Shown here piece by piece: positions 11,949 through 24,354 of a stretch of DNA of 64,000 bases (position 1 is its first letter; every line of letters starts with the position of its first letter). Under the pieces are notes generated by a model, which saw only the letters and a list, made by a program, of their open reading frames with translations, ran no database searches and was not told the origin of the DNA. A program made the position numbers and the translations under genes. Origin of the DNA: Coix lacryma-jobi var. lacryma-jobi. Its lineage: Eukaryota > Streptophyta > Magnoliopsida > Poales > Poaceae. The stretch covers positions 94,561,104 through 94,625,103 of the forward strand of contig CM019823.1 in the NCBI GenBank assembly GCA_009763385.1, in the 5' to 3' direction.

Positions 11949-12700
11949 AGCTGCAACGCCACAATTTGTTCCAAATTTTTTTTGTCATCAACAACCGGCG
12001 AGCGCGTGTTATCATTGATAGCGATAGCTGCAATAATTTGGTGAGTTCTGATTTGATTAAGAAGCTTGGTTTGTCCACGCGCCCACACCCTCATCCGTAC
12101 CATATTCAGTGGCTGAATGATTCTGGTAAAGCTAAGGTAACAAAAACTTGCAGAGTTTCTTTTTTCATTGGTATCTATGTTGATTCTGTTGATTGTGATG
12201 TAGTACCTATGGAAGCTTGTTCACTTTTATTGGGTCATCCGTGGGAATTTGATAATGATGCTATACACCATGGTAGAAGTAATACATACACTTTTATGCA
12301 TAAAGGAAAGAAAATTACTTTGGTTCCTATGACCCCTGCTGAAATTGTACAAGCTGATAAAGAACAAGCTGCTAATTTGCATGATACTAAAATCTGAAAA
12401 TCAGCAAGTTGCTAATTCTCTTTACCCACCTAAAAAGGATAAGTGTACACCTAGTTCTAAGGAAGAGGGCATAAAATTGAAGGGTGGTGTAATGCTTGCA
12501 ATAAAAGTGACCTTTCTAAAATTTCTGATGATGATATTTGTTATACTTTGGTTTGCAAACGAGTTTTGTATTCGCTTGATGATGTTGTTAGCTCGATACC
12601 TCCTGCTGCCACTAACCTTTTGCAGGAGTATAAGGATGTTTTTCCAGCTGAGATACCCCGGGGCTGCCACCTATGAGAGGAATAGAGCATCAAATTGATT
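11949..12700 (+). pseudogene. pol: CRM-like protease region (degenerate)
   Basis: A frame running to 12397 encodes a retropepsin-like segment: FFVINNRRARVIIDSDSCNNL, with the putative catalytic Asp followed by S-D-S-C rather than the usual Gly-Gly/Thr-Gly. A later SLLLGHPW matches the conserved Leu-Leu-Gly-Arg-Pro-Trp-like motif. Downstream of 12397 the frame is broken and continues in others (12345-12698). Catalytic competence is doubtful. Confidence 0.6.
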
Positions 12701-15551
12701 TGATCCCGGGAGCAACATTGCCAAACCGAGCTGCTTATCGAACCAACCCCGAAGAGACTAAGGAAATTCAGTGACAAGTCTAAGACCTTTTGGACCGCGG
12801 GTATGTACGAGAAAGCCTTAGTCCTTATGTCGTTCCTATGATTTTGGTTCCTAAGAAAGATGGTTCATGGCGTATGTGTGTTGATTGTATAGCCATTAAT
12901 AATATTACTATTTGATATCGTCATCTCCTAGGCTTGATGGCATGCTTGATGAGTTGTGTGGTTCTGTAATTTTCACAAAGGTTGACTTGTGTAGTGGCTA
13001 CCACCAAATTAGAATGAAACTTGGAGATGAATGGAAAACAACTTTCAAAACTAAATTCGGATTATATGAGTGGTTAGTAATGCCTTTTGGTTTAACTAAT
13101 GCACCTAGTACTTTCATGAGACTGATGAATAAAGTTTTAAGAGCTTTTATTGGGCAATTTGTGGTGGTTTACTTTGATGATATACTGATATATAGCAAGT
13201 CTTTGGATGAACATATGGATCACTTACGTGTTATTATTAATGCTTTGCGTGATGCACGTTTATTTGGTAACTTTAAGAAGTGCATCTTTTGCACAGATCG
13301 AGTCTCTTTTCTTCGCTATGTTTTTACTCCACAGGGAATCGAGGTGGATGAGATGAAAATTGAAGCCATAAAGAGCTGGTTGGTGCCCCAAACCATCACA
13401 CAGGTGAGAAGTTTTCTTGGTATTGCAGGATTTTATCATCGATTCGTGAAGGATTTTAGCGCCACTGCTGCCCCCTTACATGAGTTGACAAAGAAAGGTG
13501 TGGTGTTCCATTGGGGTAAGGCACAAGAGGAGTCCTTTGATACTTTGAAGGACAAGCTTACACACGCACCATTGCTGCAACTTCCAATCTTTGGTAAGAC
13601 TTTTGAGCTAGAATGTGATGCTAGTGGAGTTGGCATTGGTGGTGTTTTGATGCAAGAAGGTAAGCCCATTGCATACTTTAGCGAAAAATTACATGGCCCT
13701 GTTTGCAATTACTCTACGTATGATAAGAAATTGTATGCTCTTGTACATTCTTTAGAGACGTGGCATCATTATTTGTGGCCTCAAGAATTTGTTATACATT
13801 CAGATCATGAATCGCTTAAGTATCTTCGTTCACAAAATAATTTGAATCATAGACATGCTAAGTGGGTTGAGTTTATTGAATCTTTTCCTTATATTATCAA
13901 ACACAAGAAAGGGAAGGATAATGTAACTGTTGATGCTTTGTCTAGACGATATACTTTGATGTCCCAACTTGATTATAGAATTTTTGGACTTGAAACAATA
14001 AAAGAACAATATGTGTTTGATCCTAATTTTAAAGATGTGTTGCTGAATTGTAAACAGGGACGTACATGGAACAAGTTTATGATCAATGATGGATTTGTGT
14101 TTAGAGCTAACCGTCTATGCATTACAGTTTGTTCCGTTCGTCTTTTGTTGTTGCAGGAAGCACATGGAGGAGGATTGATGGGGCATTTTGGTGCTAAGAA
14201 GACGTTGGATATGTTGGCCACACATTTCTTTTGGCCAAAGATGAGGAGAGATGTTGAGCGGTTTGTGGCACGCTGTACCACATGTCAAAATCCTAAGCCA
14301 CGCTTGAATCCACATGGTTTGTATATGCCTCTTCCTGTTCCTTCTATTCCTTGTTCAGATATTTCGATGGACTTTGTTTTGGGATTCCCTAGGACTAAGA
14401 GGGAGAGGGATAGCATTTTTGTTGTTGTTGATCGTTTTTCTAAGATGGCACATTTTATACCTTGTCAAAAAAGTGATGATGTCGTTTATATTGATGACCT
14501 CTTTTTCAAAGAGATTGTTCGCTTGCATGGTATGCCTTCTACTATTGTTTCAGATCGCGACGCTAAATTTTTGAGTCACTTTTGGCGCACTCTATGGAAT
14601 AAGTTGGGTACAAAATTATTGTTTTCTACTACTTATCACCCACAAACTGATGGCCAAATGGAGGTAGTGAACCGCACTTTGGGTACCATGTTGAGAGCTA
14701 TTTTGAAGAAAAATTTGAAGATGTTGGAAGAATGTTTGCCCCATGAGGAGTTTGCTTACCATCGAGCCACACATTCTACCACCAAGGTAAGTCCTTTTCA
14801 GGTAGTGTATGGTTTTAACCCCCATGCTCCTATCGATCTTTTGCCTTTACCTACCACTGAAAGAACACATGGTGATGCTAGTGCACGTGCTAATTTTATT
14901 CGTAAGTAGCATGAAACAACTAAAACAAATATCGAAAGGATAAATGAAAAGTATAGAATTGCTGGTAGTGAAGGTAGAAAGGAAGTTAAACTTGAACCGG
15001 GAGATTTAGTGTGGTTACATTTGAGAAAAGATAGATTTCCATATCTGTGTAAGTCTAAATTAATGCCAAGAGCTGCTGTTCCTTATAAGATAATTGAGAA
15101 AATAAATGATAATGCATACAAACTTGAGTTGCCACCCGATTTCGGGGTTAGTCCTACCTTTAACATTGCAGATTTGAAGCCTTACTTGGGAGAAGATGCT
15201 GAGTTTGAGTCGAGGACGACTCCAATTCAAGAGGGGGAGGATGATGAGGACATCACTCCTTTGGATACACACAAAGATCCTCCACTGAGTTATCATGGTC
15301 CAATGACACGAGCTCGCGCGCGTCAACTAAATTTAGAGGTGAGTTCGTTCCTATGTAACACTTTAAATGTTTTTGAGAATAGATTGCTACCTAATGATTA
15401 TGTGTTGATTAGGAACCATGGAGAGGACCCAGAGATTCATAGAGGAAGGCTTGGAGTCGTGGAGGACCAGCAAAGGCGCCTGATGCAAGTTGGAGACCAA
15501 AACCAAGTTGACTTCGAGTCATTTTCGGAGTCCAGGAGCAGTCAGCACTAA
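12700..15551 (+). pseudogene. pol: CRM-like pol: reverse transcriptase, RNase H, integrase
   Basis: The long open stretch 12912-14909 encodes RT (LPLG-type motif MPFGLTNAP, catalytic YFDDILIY), RNase H (LECDASGVGIGG), the integrase zinc finger (His-x-His and CTTC) and the DDE core (MDFVLG, VSDRDAKF, HPQTDGQ...E). RT begins upstream (PKKDGSWRMCVD near 12855), but a stop at 12914-12916 and a small indel break that frame. A TAG at 14907-14909 splits the integrase tail. The same frame resumes and runs to 15551, encoding the GPY/F-like region and MTRARARQL. The last ~70 bp overlap the 3' LTR. No canonical chromodomain is seen. Confidence 0.8.
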
Positions 15552-16159
15552 ACTGGTCACCCAGGTTAGGTACGAACTCCGTTTTTGACGAACTAGATAT
15601 CGTTGGGAAGCTATCTTGATAAGCTAACCAATGGTTCTAGTATCATATCAAAATTCATCCTGAGTCAACGGGAATCGTCGAAACAAGTCAGCACACAGAA
15701 TCTGTCCCGGTGCTGCGTCACCATTTTTGGTCCATTGGGTCGTGTATCGTCCGTGAGCCCATTAGAGGGGCGCGTCCAGGGGGTGATGACCCTTAGGGGC
15801 TATAAACAGTAGCCAAGACCCTCGTTAGGGTTTTGGGTTTTGCTTAGATTATTCTATTCATAATAGTTTCGCCGTTTCGTCGATTTGTGAGACCCCAACT
15901 CGTGAGATTAATCATTCATCTGCAATTTGGTTGCATTCTTCCTTGTTCTTACTCATGTTCTTCGATTCGTAGGCAAGGACTTTAGCCTTCTTGGCGAGGT
16001 CAACCATGCAGCGCCGGTTGATAACCAGAGGAGACGTGGTGCTGCGATTGCGGGGTTTCGGATCGTGTTGTTCGGAAGCCGGATCGACTTGTGTCTCGTT
16101 TCCACCAAATCGAGAGTTACCAAAACCTTTCGGAAGATCAGGCACCGTTGTTCACATCA
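15481..16159 (+). repeat. 3' LTR of CRM-like element C (679 bp)
   Basis: It starts TGATGCAAG inside the pol reading frame and ends CACATCA, giving inverted termini TGATG/CATCA. A TATAAACA box lies at 15801-15808. Immediately right of 16159 the sequence becomes the minus-strand extra ORF of element D. The 5' partner LTR is not in the window, so the TSD cannot be checked. Confidence 0.75.
15801..15808 (+). promoter_or_regulatory. TATA box of element C LTR
   Basis: TATAAACA is in the middle of the 679-bp LTR, downstream of a GC-rich stretch, as expected for the U3/R junction. Confidence 0.5.
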
Positions 16160-17012
16160 AAAGCTATAGCTCAAGGTCTCCCACTGGAAGCCTCAAAAGC
16201 ATGTTCTCCTCGGTAGCGCGCATGCCCTCAACACACACACCACGAAGAGACTCCTTCGTCTCAGCCATGACCGTGGCCAAGAAGGTAGTCATCCCCTGCT
16301 GGTCACTGAGCTGTTGTGCAGTATCCTGCTCTCTCTAGAGTGCCTGGTCTCTCTCAACAGTCATACGAGCCAACTCTACGGTGAGACGATCTATCTCCGA
16401 AGTGTGCTCCTCCTGCCTCTAGTGCTGTTGTGCTATCTCCTCACTGAGAATGTTGTCCAGATGGTCAGAGCTGCGTGACAAACACCCATATGTAGCCATG
16501 AGTGTAGCCATAGCACTTCCGGCTGGTCCGACACAGTGCTCTCTCTCTAGCGAACTGGTCTCCAGCACGGTGGCTCCAGGCTGACGCCACACCGACAGGT
16601 ACGGGTCCGTCGTCGGGAAGATGCTAGCAGTGGCATGCGCAACCACCTCTAGGTGATCCTCCATAAGGTCCTGAAGAACAGTATAGGCTACCCTGTTAGC
16701 TCCAACCCACGGGGTCCTGCCCTGCAGTGCAAACACTCGGTGACACCACACGGGGTCCTGCACGTCGCGACTGGCCACGTCCACCTCCACTGTGTACATG
16801 TAATGATCCTCTAAGAACTGCACGCGATGCCAGGTGTACTGCGGCTCCTGACCCTCCTGGTAACCAACCAAGTGCAGCACCCTCCAAAGGATGGTAGGCA
16901 TGCCGAACTCGTCCAGGAAGTTCTCTGATCCCTCAGTAGTCCACAGCCCCAATAGGTAACTAGGCCTCTTGCCTCCAGCTGACTTACGAGCGGTACGCTT
17001 GGTATCGTCCAT
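16160..17012 (-). pseudogene. Extra ORF upstream of gag, H3-tail-like N-terminus (Tekay element D)
   Basis: The ATG at 17012 follows directly after CTTTCAG, an acceptor-like site, so I start here rather than at 17033. The first 17 residues are MDDTKRTARKSAGGKRP; 12 of 17 match the histone H3 tail in register, including T3, K4, T6, A7, R8, K9, S10, G12, G13, K14 and P16 (H3 numbering). The rest is about 80% similar by eye to the extra ORF of element I: an unknown region with conserved DEFGMPTILWRVLHLVGYQ, ending in a coiled coil. Stops at 16417-16419 and further along are nonsense mutations. The C-terminal part is cut off at 16160 by element C. No known family is recognised and there is no histone fold. 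Confidence 0.75.
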
Positions 17013-17807
17013 CTGAAAGAAGTTTATCCACATAGGTTTTAATTAGTTGAGAACAACTTTTATTAAGAAAACAGGACTGATAACATAAGGAAGGAAGTAT
17101 TATTAATGCAGGATTGTGTAGTCATGATGCATGCATGAACATACGTCCTCACTGCCTAATAGTTCTAACGGCTAGACGGTGGCATACAAACGTTCACTCA
17201 TAGCGTTAACTACACGAACTAGCCGTTCGCAAGTAAGTGTACCTGCAGAAAATCACTCCAGCCCTGCCCACAGTATGAATATCATGCATTGTTGAAATGT
17301 AAATCTAGATACTATCTTAGGTGTACACCCCGTATACACGTAAGTAGTATATGCACCCATCAGAACAATATTACTCCCACAATTAAATACCTTCACCGGC
17401 ATTCGTGTGCTCACGAATATAGGTTCTAGTACCAAACTAGGTCTCCTCTAGACTAACATTTGTTTGGTCATGCTCTCACAACTCACTTATTACCTTGGTG
17501 TAGAGGCAAATGATCCATACATTACCATTCCGAGGAATAGCACCCATACAATTCTCGATTGTCGTATGGATGACAGTATTCAACAAGAATTAAAACATGA
17601 TGCACAACCCCCAAGTTAATACTTAATTAAGCCACCTAGAATCCTAACTGGCATAAGGATATGATCACTGGCACACCTTAGTTTGCAACTTTAAGATTTT
17701 CACCCTAAATATAACTATCAGTTGGCAAATACCCGGCTTAAATTGGAAAATACTGGTTTTCAAATACACTTATGAACAGTAACGCTAAACTATGCTCCGA
17801 TGCCAGC
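17013..17807 (-). other. Leader of Tekay element D with PBS and candidate intron
   Basis: This stretch has no ORF. It is colinear with 39045-39834 of element I. A donor AAG|GTAATA (intron starting at 17493) and the acceptor TTCAG just before the ATG at 17012 define a candidate 481-nt intron that is conserved in element I. Confidence 0.55.
17794..17805 (-). other. Primer binding site of element D
   Basis: The minus strand reads TGGCATCGGAGC two bases after the LTR end. This matches 10 of 12 positions of the canonical initiator tRNA-Met PBS, TGGTATCAGAGC. The identical sequence is in element I. Confidence 0.7.
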
Positions 17808-20800
17808 TGTCACAGAACCGACCAATTTACACCAGATTAAGCACAGAAATCTCTGCTTGCGTGATGATTGTCATGTTAAGCTCGTATAAACCTGGTAGTT
17901 CGGAAATCTCGAAGGATTTAAAACAATTTGCATTCCGCCAAGATCGTAATAAGTTTAGCATACATGTTCATAAGTTACAACATAGTTCGAACATAATTTA
18001 AATCCATCGGAGTACGAAACAATATTACAAATCATAGTTTGATAAAAGAGCGGAAGCAACATAGTTTTGAAACAGAAGTTCAGTTTGTTCGAAATACGGT
18101 GCCATCAACGTGATCATGTCCAACAAAAGCATCAGGGAAGGATAAGAGAGGACCATGCCCATGGTCTATTCATCACCCGTAACCGGGTACAGGCAGTTCT
18201 CGCAGTAGCCAAAGAAGCTCTGGCCGTCTGCAACAACAAGGGAATAAAACCCTTAGTACAAGAAGGTACTCAACTAGACTTACCCGTCATAAACTAGAAA
18301 TAATGAGACACCAAGGATAATGTAGGTTATATCTGGGGTTGGCTGAACATCCCATTTGCATGAAAGAATTTTAGCGATAAGAGCTTCATTAAAGTAATGG
18401 CAGTCACTTTTATATTTAATCCTGATTAACTAGGTTTGCACCTGGTCTATAGCAAGCACTTTGACTAATTAACCAAGCAGGAGTGACTATCTCATCAATA
18501 GCTTTTAAGATTCCACATCATAACCGTTCTTAGTTTCATATATTATTACGGTAACACATGCCCAGTCAAGTTACTCATTGTCCAGGAGCGATGACGATTA
18601 TAATCGATTCCTATCCAGCTAGGGATAAAATATCGCACACTCGCCCGACACTTCCGACTACGGCAGTCGTAAGCTGCCACTCAGGAAATTCGAGAACACA
18701 ATTCGCGGGACGGCCATGGGCCCTTCTACACCGGGGTTATCTCAGGGCCAGGTCACTCAAGCTATAACTGCCCACGGTCATGCCAGGTCGATCAGGCCCC
18801 GCCTGCCCACGGACCATGCCAGGTTGCTCAGAATAGTTGCCCGCGGTACATCTGAGGCTCTGGGTGTTAGGCGTCAACATCTTCATCACCGGCTCGAATA
18901 GCCTTACTTGGCTTCACGGGAGGTACTCCGACCTACTCCGCTAAATGATTGACGCGTTCAAAATGACTGAGGTGTGCCTTTGTCGGGTCCTAAGCAACAC
19001 AGACGGGAGACTACTAGCACACATAACTCATGTCCTGCTGCTCCTACATTCCGCCCGGTCTCAAATTAATTATCACATGGTTATCTCCATGATAGCACCA
19101 GGCTAGTCATGATCAGTATCCATCTATATGTGGGAGACATGAAATCACCTGACTTTTACCGGTCTAAGCAGTGCTAAGCATATAAACGAGCCTAGAGCTA
19201 ATAGGGATAACAAGATAATAATTGCTGGTGGACAAGGATAAGTAAGTAATGCAGCAACGGTAGCAATGAACTCCTATCACCTAATGCAACAAACATAGCA
19301 GGCTAATTTGTTAAACAATTGCAAACCGTAGGGAGTGAAATGCTCCGGGGCTTGCCTCTCTCGAAGTCAGACGGCCGGTGGTCTTGGCACTCGGGTAAAT
19401 CTCCGGCGTCGGTTTCCTCGGTCGTCTCGGACGAGGTCTCCTCCTGAATCTGCTCCTCCGGCTGCGGCGGATTCTCCTCTATCGATCCTATATGGTGCAT
19501 TACGTGTATAAATATAATGAATGCACATAGGATGCTTATGAGATGCAAACATGAAGGAGAGACAATTCAGGAAATAAGCACATGTCATCTACTGCATTCT
19601 CTTCAACAAGGTAGTCAACATTATCTAGTTAACTACTAACCACCTTGCCAACACCCTACATCTTAGCATTCAACCTACCCCTTTCTGAACCGTCATTCAT
19701 CATTTATGACCTTTCTGAAATAGCATGAATAAATCCAATTACCTAATCACCCATTCCTTTGCAATTAATTTATTTAACAAGGCTTAACTATTACCATACA
19801 GAGATGACTTCATAAAATTCCCAAACTTTTATCTAGGCTACCATAAAAATTTCAGCCCAAAATAGCAACCCTAATATATTAAATCGTACACTTTTCATAG
19901 TTGGTACTACCAAATGTTAGAACAGATGAATCTAACATTTTTCTTCGTAACTTCACATCCTAACATAGCTGCACAAAAATTACCAAGCTCAGAATCTAAG
20001 CATTCCTATTTATTAAAATTTCAGAAAGTAAACAATATTTAACAACTTTAAATCCTACTGCCAAAATTTTCACAGATCCTGCACATTTTATATTTTTCCT
20101 AGATACTTCTCATCAAGACAAACCTAACAAAATTAGAATCACATTTTTCTGAGCTATACATAATCCGTTATGCATTTCTCAAGTTAACAGCCATTTACTT
20201 AATTACATAAAACTGTATATAAAAGTATCACAAAATATGCATCTAATAATTTTAACAGGTAGATCCATTCATTTTCAGCACAACAAAATTTGTTTCACAC
20301 AATTTGGACTTAAAATGAGCCATAAATGAATTTTAGAAAATTTAAACAAACTCTGATAAATTGGGTTAAAGAAACTCGATCTAAACTGCTATGGTCACCT
20401 GGGCTAACACACCCAGAGACACAAGGCAAAATATTAAGCACACCCAGCCTTCTTGAACTTTATTGCACCCAAAACTTCCTTCTTCTCTCTGCTTCTCTCT
20501 GCCAGTGGGACCCAGACATCAGGCGATCCCACGCCCTCGGTCAACCGGGCCCACTGGTCAGCGGTGCTTCTCCCCCGCCGACGTTGACCGGCGCTAGCTC
20601 GCCGACGGCGAGGTTTCCAGCGACACCAACCCCACCTTTAGACTCACCTTCACGAGGCGAACACGATCGACCTACTAGCTGGGCCAGAGGGACACCGGAG
20701 CAAGCTCGACGGCGGCCATGGCGGAGCGGCGGCGCTGCGACGCGATGACGCGGCTGTTGCCGACTATTACGAGGCTCGGCAAGGCGAGCATGAGCTGCAG

Positions 20801-22036
20801 CGGACCCTAGGCTACCTATTGGTGCGGTGCGCGAGCCATACCAACCCCGGCATGGGTCGGTGCCACGCACGGCGGCGGACCGCGGCAGACAAGGTTGCGG
20901 CGAGGTCAAGTTTCGATCGGAGCAAGGCGATAGAGACCGCTCCATCTAACCCTAAGCTTCAGTAGAGATAGAGAAGGCTAGAACAAGGCTTGGTTCGAGA
21001 TGGTTTGGCCAGACTCGGTCGGACCACATGAAGGTTGTGGTGGCGGACATGGCGGGTGCACGAGAAAGGCATTCGACGTTCCGCCATCTAGCTCGGGAGA
21101 GAGGGGAAACCAACCAGAGAAGATGACAAAGGGGATCAAGGCGGAGGGTTTGGCGAAAGGAATCGGATGGCAGTGCGGTGGTTGGTGAGAAATTGCTCGC
21201 CGGAGTTGGGCGGTGGCGGCGGTGTTTTGCAACTGGGGAAGATAGGGTAGAGGAGGAGGTGAGTGAGTGAGTGAGTGAGTGAGCTGGGCTTCGGCCGAGC
21301 GCTTGCGGAAGAAGGGTGAAGTGCGGTGCGGTTGCGGGGTTCATTGAACCTGGACGGTTCCTGTCGGGGCATCCCGACCGGCGCGGCGACGGCCCGTCCA
21401 TGGCAGCCACGCGGCGGAGAAGCAGAGGGGGACAGAGGGTTTGGTCGGGGGAGTGGAGACGGCGCGCGAGGAGCGGTGGGTTCCGGTGTTTGGTGTTCGG
21501 CGGGGGATGCAGCGAACAGCGGCGAGGCGCCGGCGTACTGCGCACGCGGGCAAGCGGCGCGGGGGGAAGGAGAAGTGGGGGGATGACAGGTGGGACCCAT
21601 AGGGTTTAAACAAAAGAGGATTTGTCTATTTTCTTCCCTAATTTTTATATCCCAATCTAAACTGAATTAGGAAAAGGTCCTAAAAGCAAAGTTGCTTAGA
21701 ATTTCATAAGGAACAATTCATCTTTAAGGCTCAAGTCCAAATTCTGCATAGAAAATTGAATTTCACTCCTAGCCTGATTTTCTAATGCAAGAATAAAATA
21801 CTAAATGACCCTTTCTGATAAAGTTCTCTTAAGCAAAGTTGTTTCTTTTGTCAAGACCTACAACTTTGGTTTAAGGCACTTGCCCAGAAAAACAAAGCAT
21901 CTAATAGCTACTCTAAAGACTTAGCAAGGACTTAAGCAAACATACCCCACAAGGATGCACATGAAATGATATGATACTCATGCTCATGACATGTCAAATT
22001 ATGCATTTAGGATTGCTTAACACCCCTGTTGTTACA
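17808..22036 (-). repeat. 5' LTR of Tekay element D (4229 bp, minus orientation)
   Basis: On the plus strand it begins TGTCACAGAACC and ends cctgttgttaca; these are the family termini seen in element I. It contains a palindrome, CGATTATAATCG (near 18595), and a GC-rich block at about 20500-21610 with AT-rich flanks. ORFs in the GC-rich block overlap each other on both strands and look fortuitous. The following gtcac (22037-22041) is the expected TSD. Confidence 0.85.
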
Positions 22037-22885
22037 GTCACATGATTCTATGCACTCCCCTCCTATTAATAATACATCCTCCCTGTTGGGGTGGACCCGA
22101 TACGTTTTTCGAAACAATAATCCCGCAGAGGAGAGGGAAGGGGAGAATGATTCTATGCTTTGTAGGGTTTTTATGCATTTTTCACTTGCTAATTATGCAT
22201 TGCTCTATAATAAAAACTTTTGTATCAATGTGCGTTGATTCAAATTTCAAATTTTTAGAGAACATCAGATTGTCCACCAGTTTCTATACTCACAGTCACA
22301 TGATTCTATGCTAAGTTAGAAGCATTAAACTATACATCTTAAAGTATAAAATTATGAATTTCAAAAATTTCAAAAAAAAAATTTAAAATGGATCTTGAAA
22401 CGTGCATAAAAATGTCTGGAATCAAATGGTGAAAATTGTTTTTGAATTTGATGTTTCATTGAAGAGTTATCACGAAAAAATGAAAGAAATTGGATTGGAT
22501 TTGATTGCATGCAGACATGCGTCAGTGGTGTCAGCTTGTTGTCAGCCCTGTCAGGTGGGATATCCATTCCGCATAGAGGTTTTTATGCAGTAGCAAAGTT
22601 AGTTTTATATATTCAACCAATGGTTTTTATGCAATATTGGTGAATAAAAGTTTTTTGCGCTGCGTGACCCAAGATTTTATGGATCCGATCGTTTGGGTCT
22701 GCAGTGGCCCCCCACCTGCGCGCGCGTCAGCTAGTCATATATTTGAATGGTCCAATGGGGTGGGGTGGCTGGTTGGACCTGACGTGGGTGGGCTGGTGGG
22801 GGCTAGACCGGTGCTGGCTGGGGCTTCCAATAGTTATTGGAAGCTCTAGGCTCCCAATAGGGGGTCATATATATATATATATAGG
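22037..22885. other. Non-LTR intergenic stretch between elements D and F
   Basis: There is no gene here. A 20-bp sequence, acagtcacatgattctatgc, occurs at about 22034 and again near 22294, and the core atgattctatgc occurs a third time near 22147. A perfect small palindrome, ttccaatagttattggaa, lies near 22826. A (TA)n run at about 22868-22883 sits immediately before element F. The origin is unclear; it may hold remnants of a small DNA transposon. Confidence 0.5.
22868..22883. repeat. (TA)n microsatellite
   Basis: This is an uninterrupted TA run directly upstream of the element F LTR terminus at 22886. Confidence 0.9.
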
Positions 22886-24244
22886 TGAAAGGATGAAATC
22901 AGCCTAGAGGGGGGTGAATAGGTGATTCTCTAAAATCTGAAACTCAAAGACTAAAACTTCTAGTTAAATAACAGCGGGTACTACAGGTTTGTTTGGGTCA
23001 GTACTACCGGGTATTAAACACCGATACTACCGACGCAAACAAACGGCACTACCGGGAACCTAAAAGCAACTACAAATCTGATGTAAATGAGATACGATTT
23101 CAGATCAAGAAATTACCCTACTTCCCTAAGTGTTGTGGGTGAAGATTGTAACCTTCCCAAGGATTAGTTCCTTCCCAAAGTGTAGATCGGTCCTTCCCAA
23201 CCTAAGAACATGAGAGGGAAGAGGAAGAACACGAAGAACACAAGTACAAGCGTAGTATGCAAAGTAGAGACAACAACAAGCACGCGGGACACAAGGATTT
23301 ATCCCGAGGTTTGGCCAAACCACTAAGGATTGCCTACGTCCTCGTTGTTGAGGTGACCACCAAGTCGGAGTCTCTTTCACCTCCTTGTCTCACTCAAGCC
23401 ACCACAAAGGTTAGCCGAGTTTCTCCACTAAGAATCACAGGGGGAAATACAAACGCTTCGGGAGCCCTCACAAATGAATCAACACGGGCTACCACGAAGA
23501 ACACCTAACCAGCTAGGGTTCCAAGAAACCAAGAGTAATAAATACAAACCAAGCAGGCTAGATGCGGGAACCAAGTGCTCAAGTCGTAGCTCGAAGCTTC
23601 CCACTCTCTAATCTCACTTCCCTAGCTCAAATCTTGCAAGGGAATGAATCTTGGAGCAAAAGGGGAGAGAGAGTGGAGGAGTCAATGCTTGGGAGGTGTT
23701 TTGTCGGCTGGGGTCGCAATGAATGAGTGGAGTGAGTGGGTAACCGCTAGAAGTTAAGTGGGTGGCTATTTATAGTCACCATGTCCCGAGGCTTGTCGGT
23801 AGTACCGACCTTGGAGGGTCGGTAGTACCGACCAGCTAACTCACACTGCGCAGATCTGGTTTGATCAAGTTAAAACCACCGACTAACAGGTCGGTACCAT
23901 TGGGGGTCGGTAGTACCGGCCTTATGGCAGTACTACCGCTAGGCCAAAGTGGCCACGAACAGAGAGGTCCGCAAAAGTTACCCGGGGTGCTCGGTACCAC
24001 CGACCAGGCCGGGGTCGGTACTACCAACCTCGATAGTACAGGCTTTTATAGCGGTGCTACCGCCAAGTCATTTTGGGTCACGAACAGAGAGGGTTGCAAA
24101 CTGACCTAGGGAGATCGCTGCCACCGACCATAGGGTCGTGCCCGGTAGTACCGGCCTTATAGCGGTACTACCGCTAGGCCATTTTTGAATCTAAACAAAG
24201 AGGGGGGAACTGGACATGACACTCGGTACTACTGACCCCGGTAG
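22886..24244 (-). repeat. Element F LTR, left part (Sirevirus-type, split by element G)
   Basis: It starts TGAAAGGATG and contains the GAGGGGGGTGAATAG signature of grass Sirevirus-type LTRs. It also has several copies of the odd palindrome TCGGTAGTACCGA around 23790-24240. It ends at the TSD GGTAG (24240-24244) of element G and continues at 61765. There is no PBS on its left, so it is the 3' LTR of a minus-strand element whose body is to the right. Confidence 0.75.
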
Positions 24245-24354
24245 TGAAGGGTTGAGATGTCGGACTACAGGGGGGTGAATAGTCATTTTTAAAATTAATC
24301 GTACTGGCTAACCGTTACAAATGCGGAATTAAAACTATCGGTCTAGCCAAGACT
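24245..24354 (-). repeat. Truncated LTR remnant at the left end of element G
   Basis: It matches the first ~110 bp of the LTR at 24688 (gtcgg/gtcggac, ggtgaatag, aaaattaatc, ggctaacc...). It then switches at a CACA-type microhomology (agactacac / ccacatg) into gag sequence. This is the outermost LTR end, because the TSD GGTAG abuts it. Confidence 0.8.

Larger units (their letters stand above)
10717..16159 (+). mobile_element. Element C: CRM-like Ty3/gypsy chromovirus, 5' end missing
   Basis: The order is gag, protease, RT, RNase H, integrase and a short 3' LTR (15481-16159). The 5' LTR and PBS are absent because element B begins at 10716. The right end lies in the extra ORF of element D (minus strand). 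The pol 3' end runs about 70 bp into the LTR, and its product has the MTRARARQL motif, both typical of the CRM clade. Multiple stops and at least one frameshift show the copy is dead. Confidence 0.75.
16160..22036 (-). mobile_element. Element D: 5' part of a minus-strand Tekay/Del chromovirus
   Basis: Read on the minus strand it is: LTR (22036-17808), PBS, about 0.8 kb leader, then the extra ORF up to the point where element C inserted. It is colinear with element I (LTR, 39045-40680). Its gag-pol and 3' LTR should lie left of the window. Confidence 0.8.

Noticed and set aside
7209..22036. One minus-strand Tekay element with LTRs B and D and element C inside
   Set aside because: B's U3 terminus abuts C's gag exactly with no PPT and no Tekay pol remains, so B is better read as a separate insertion into C.
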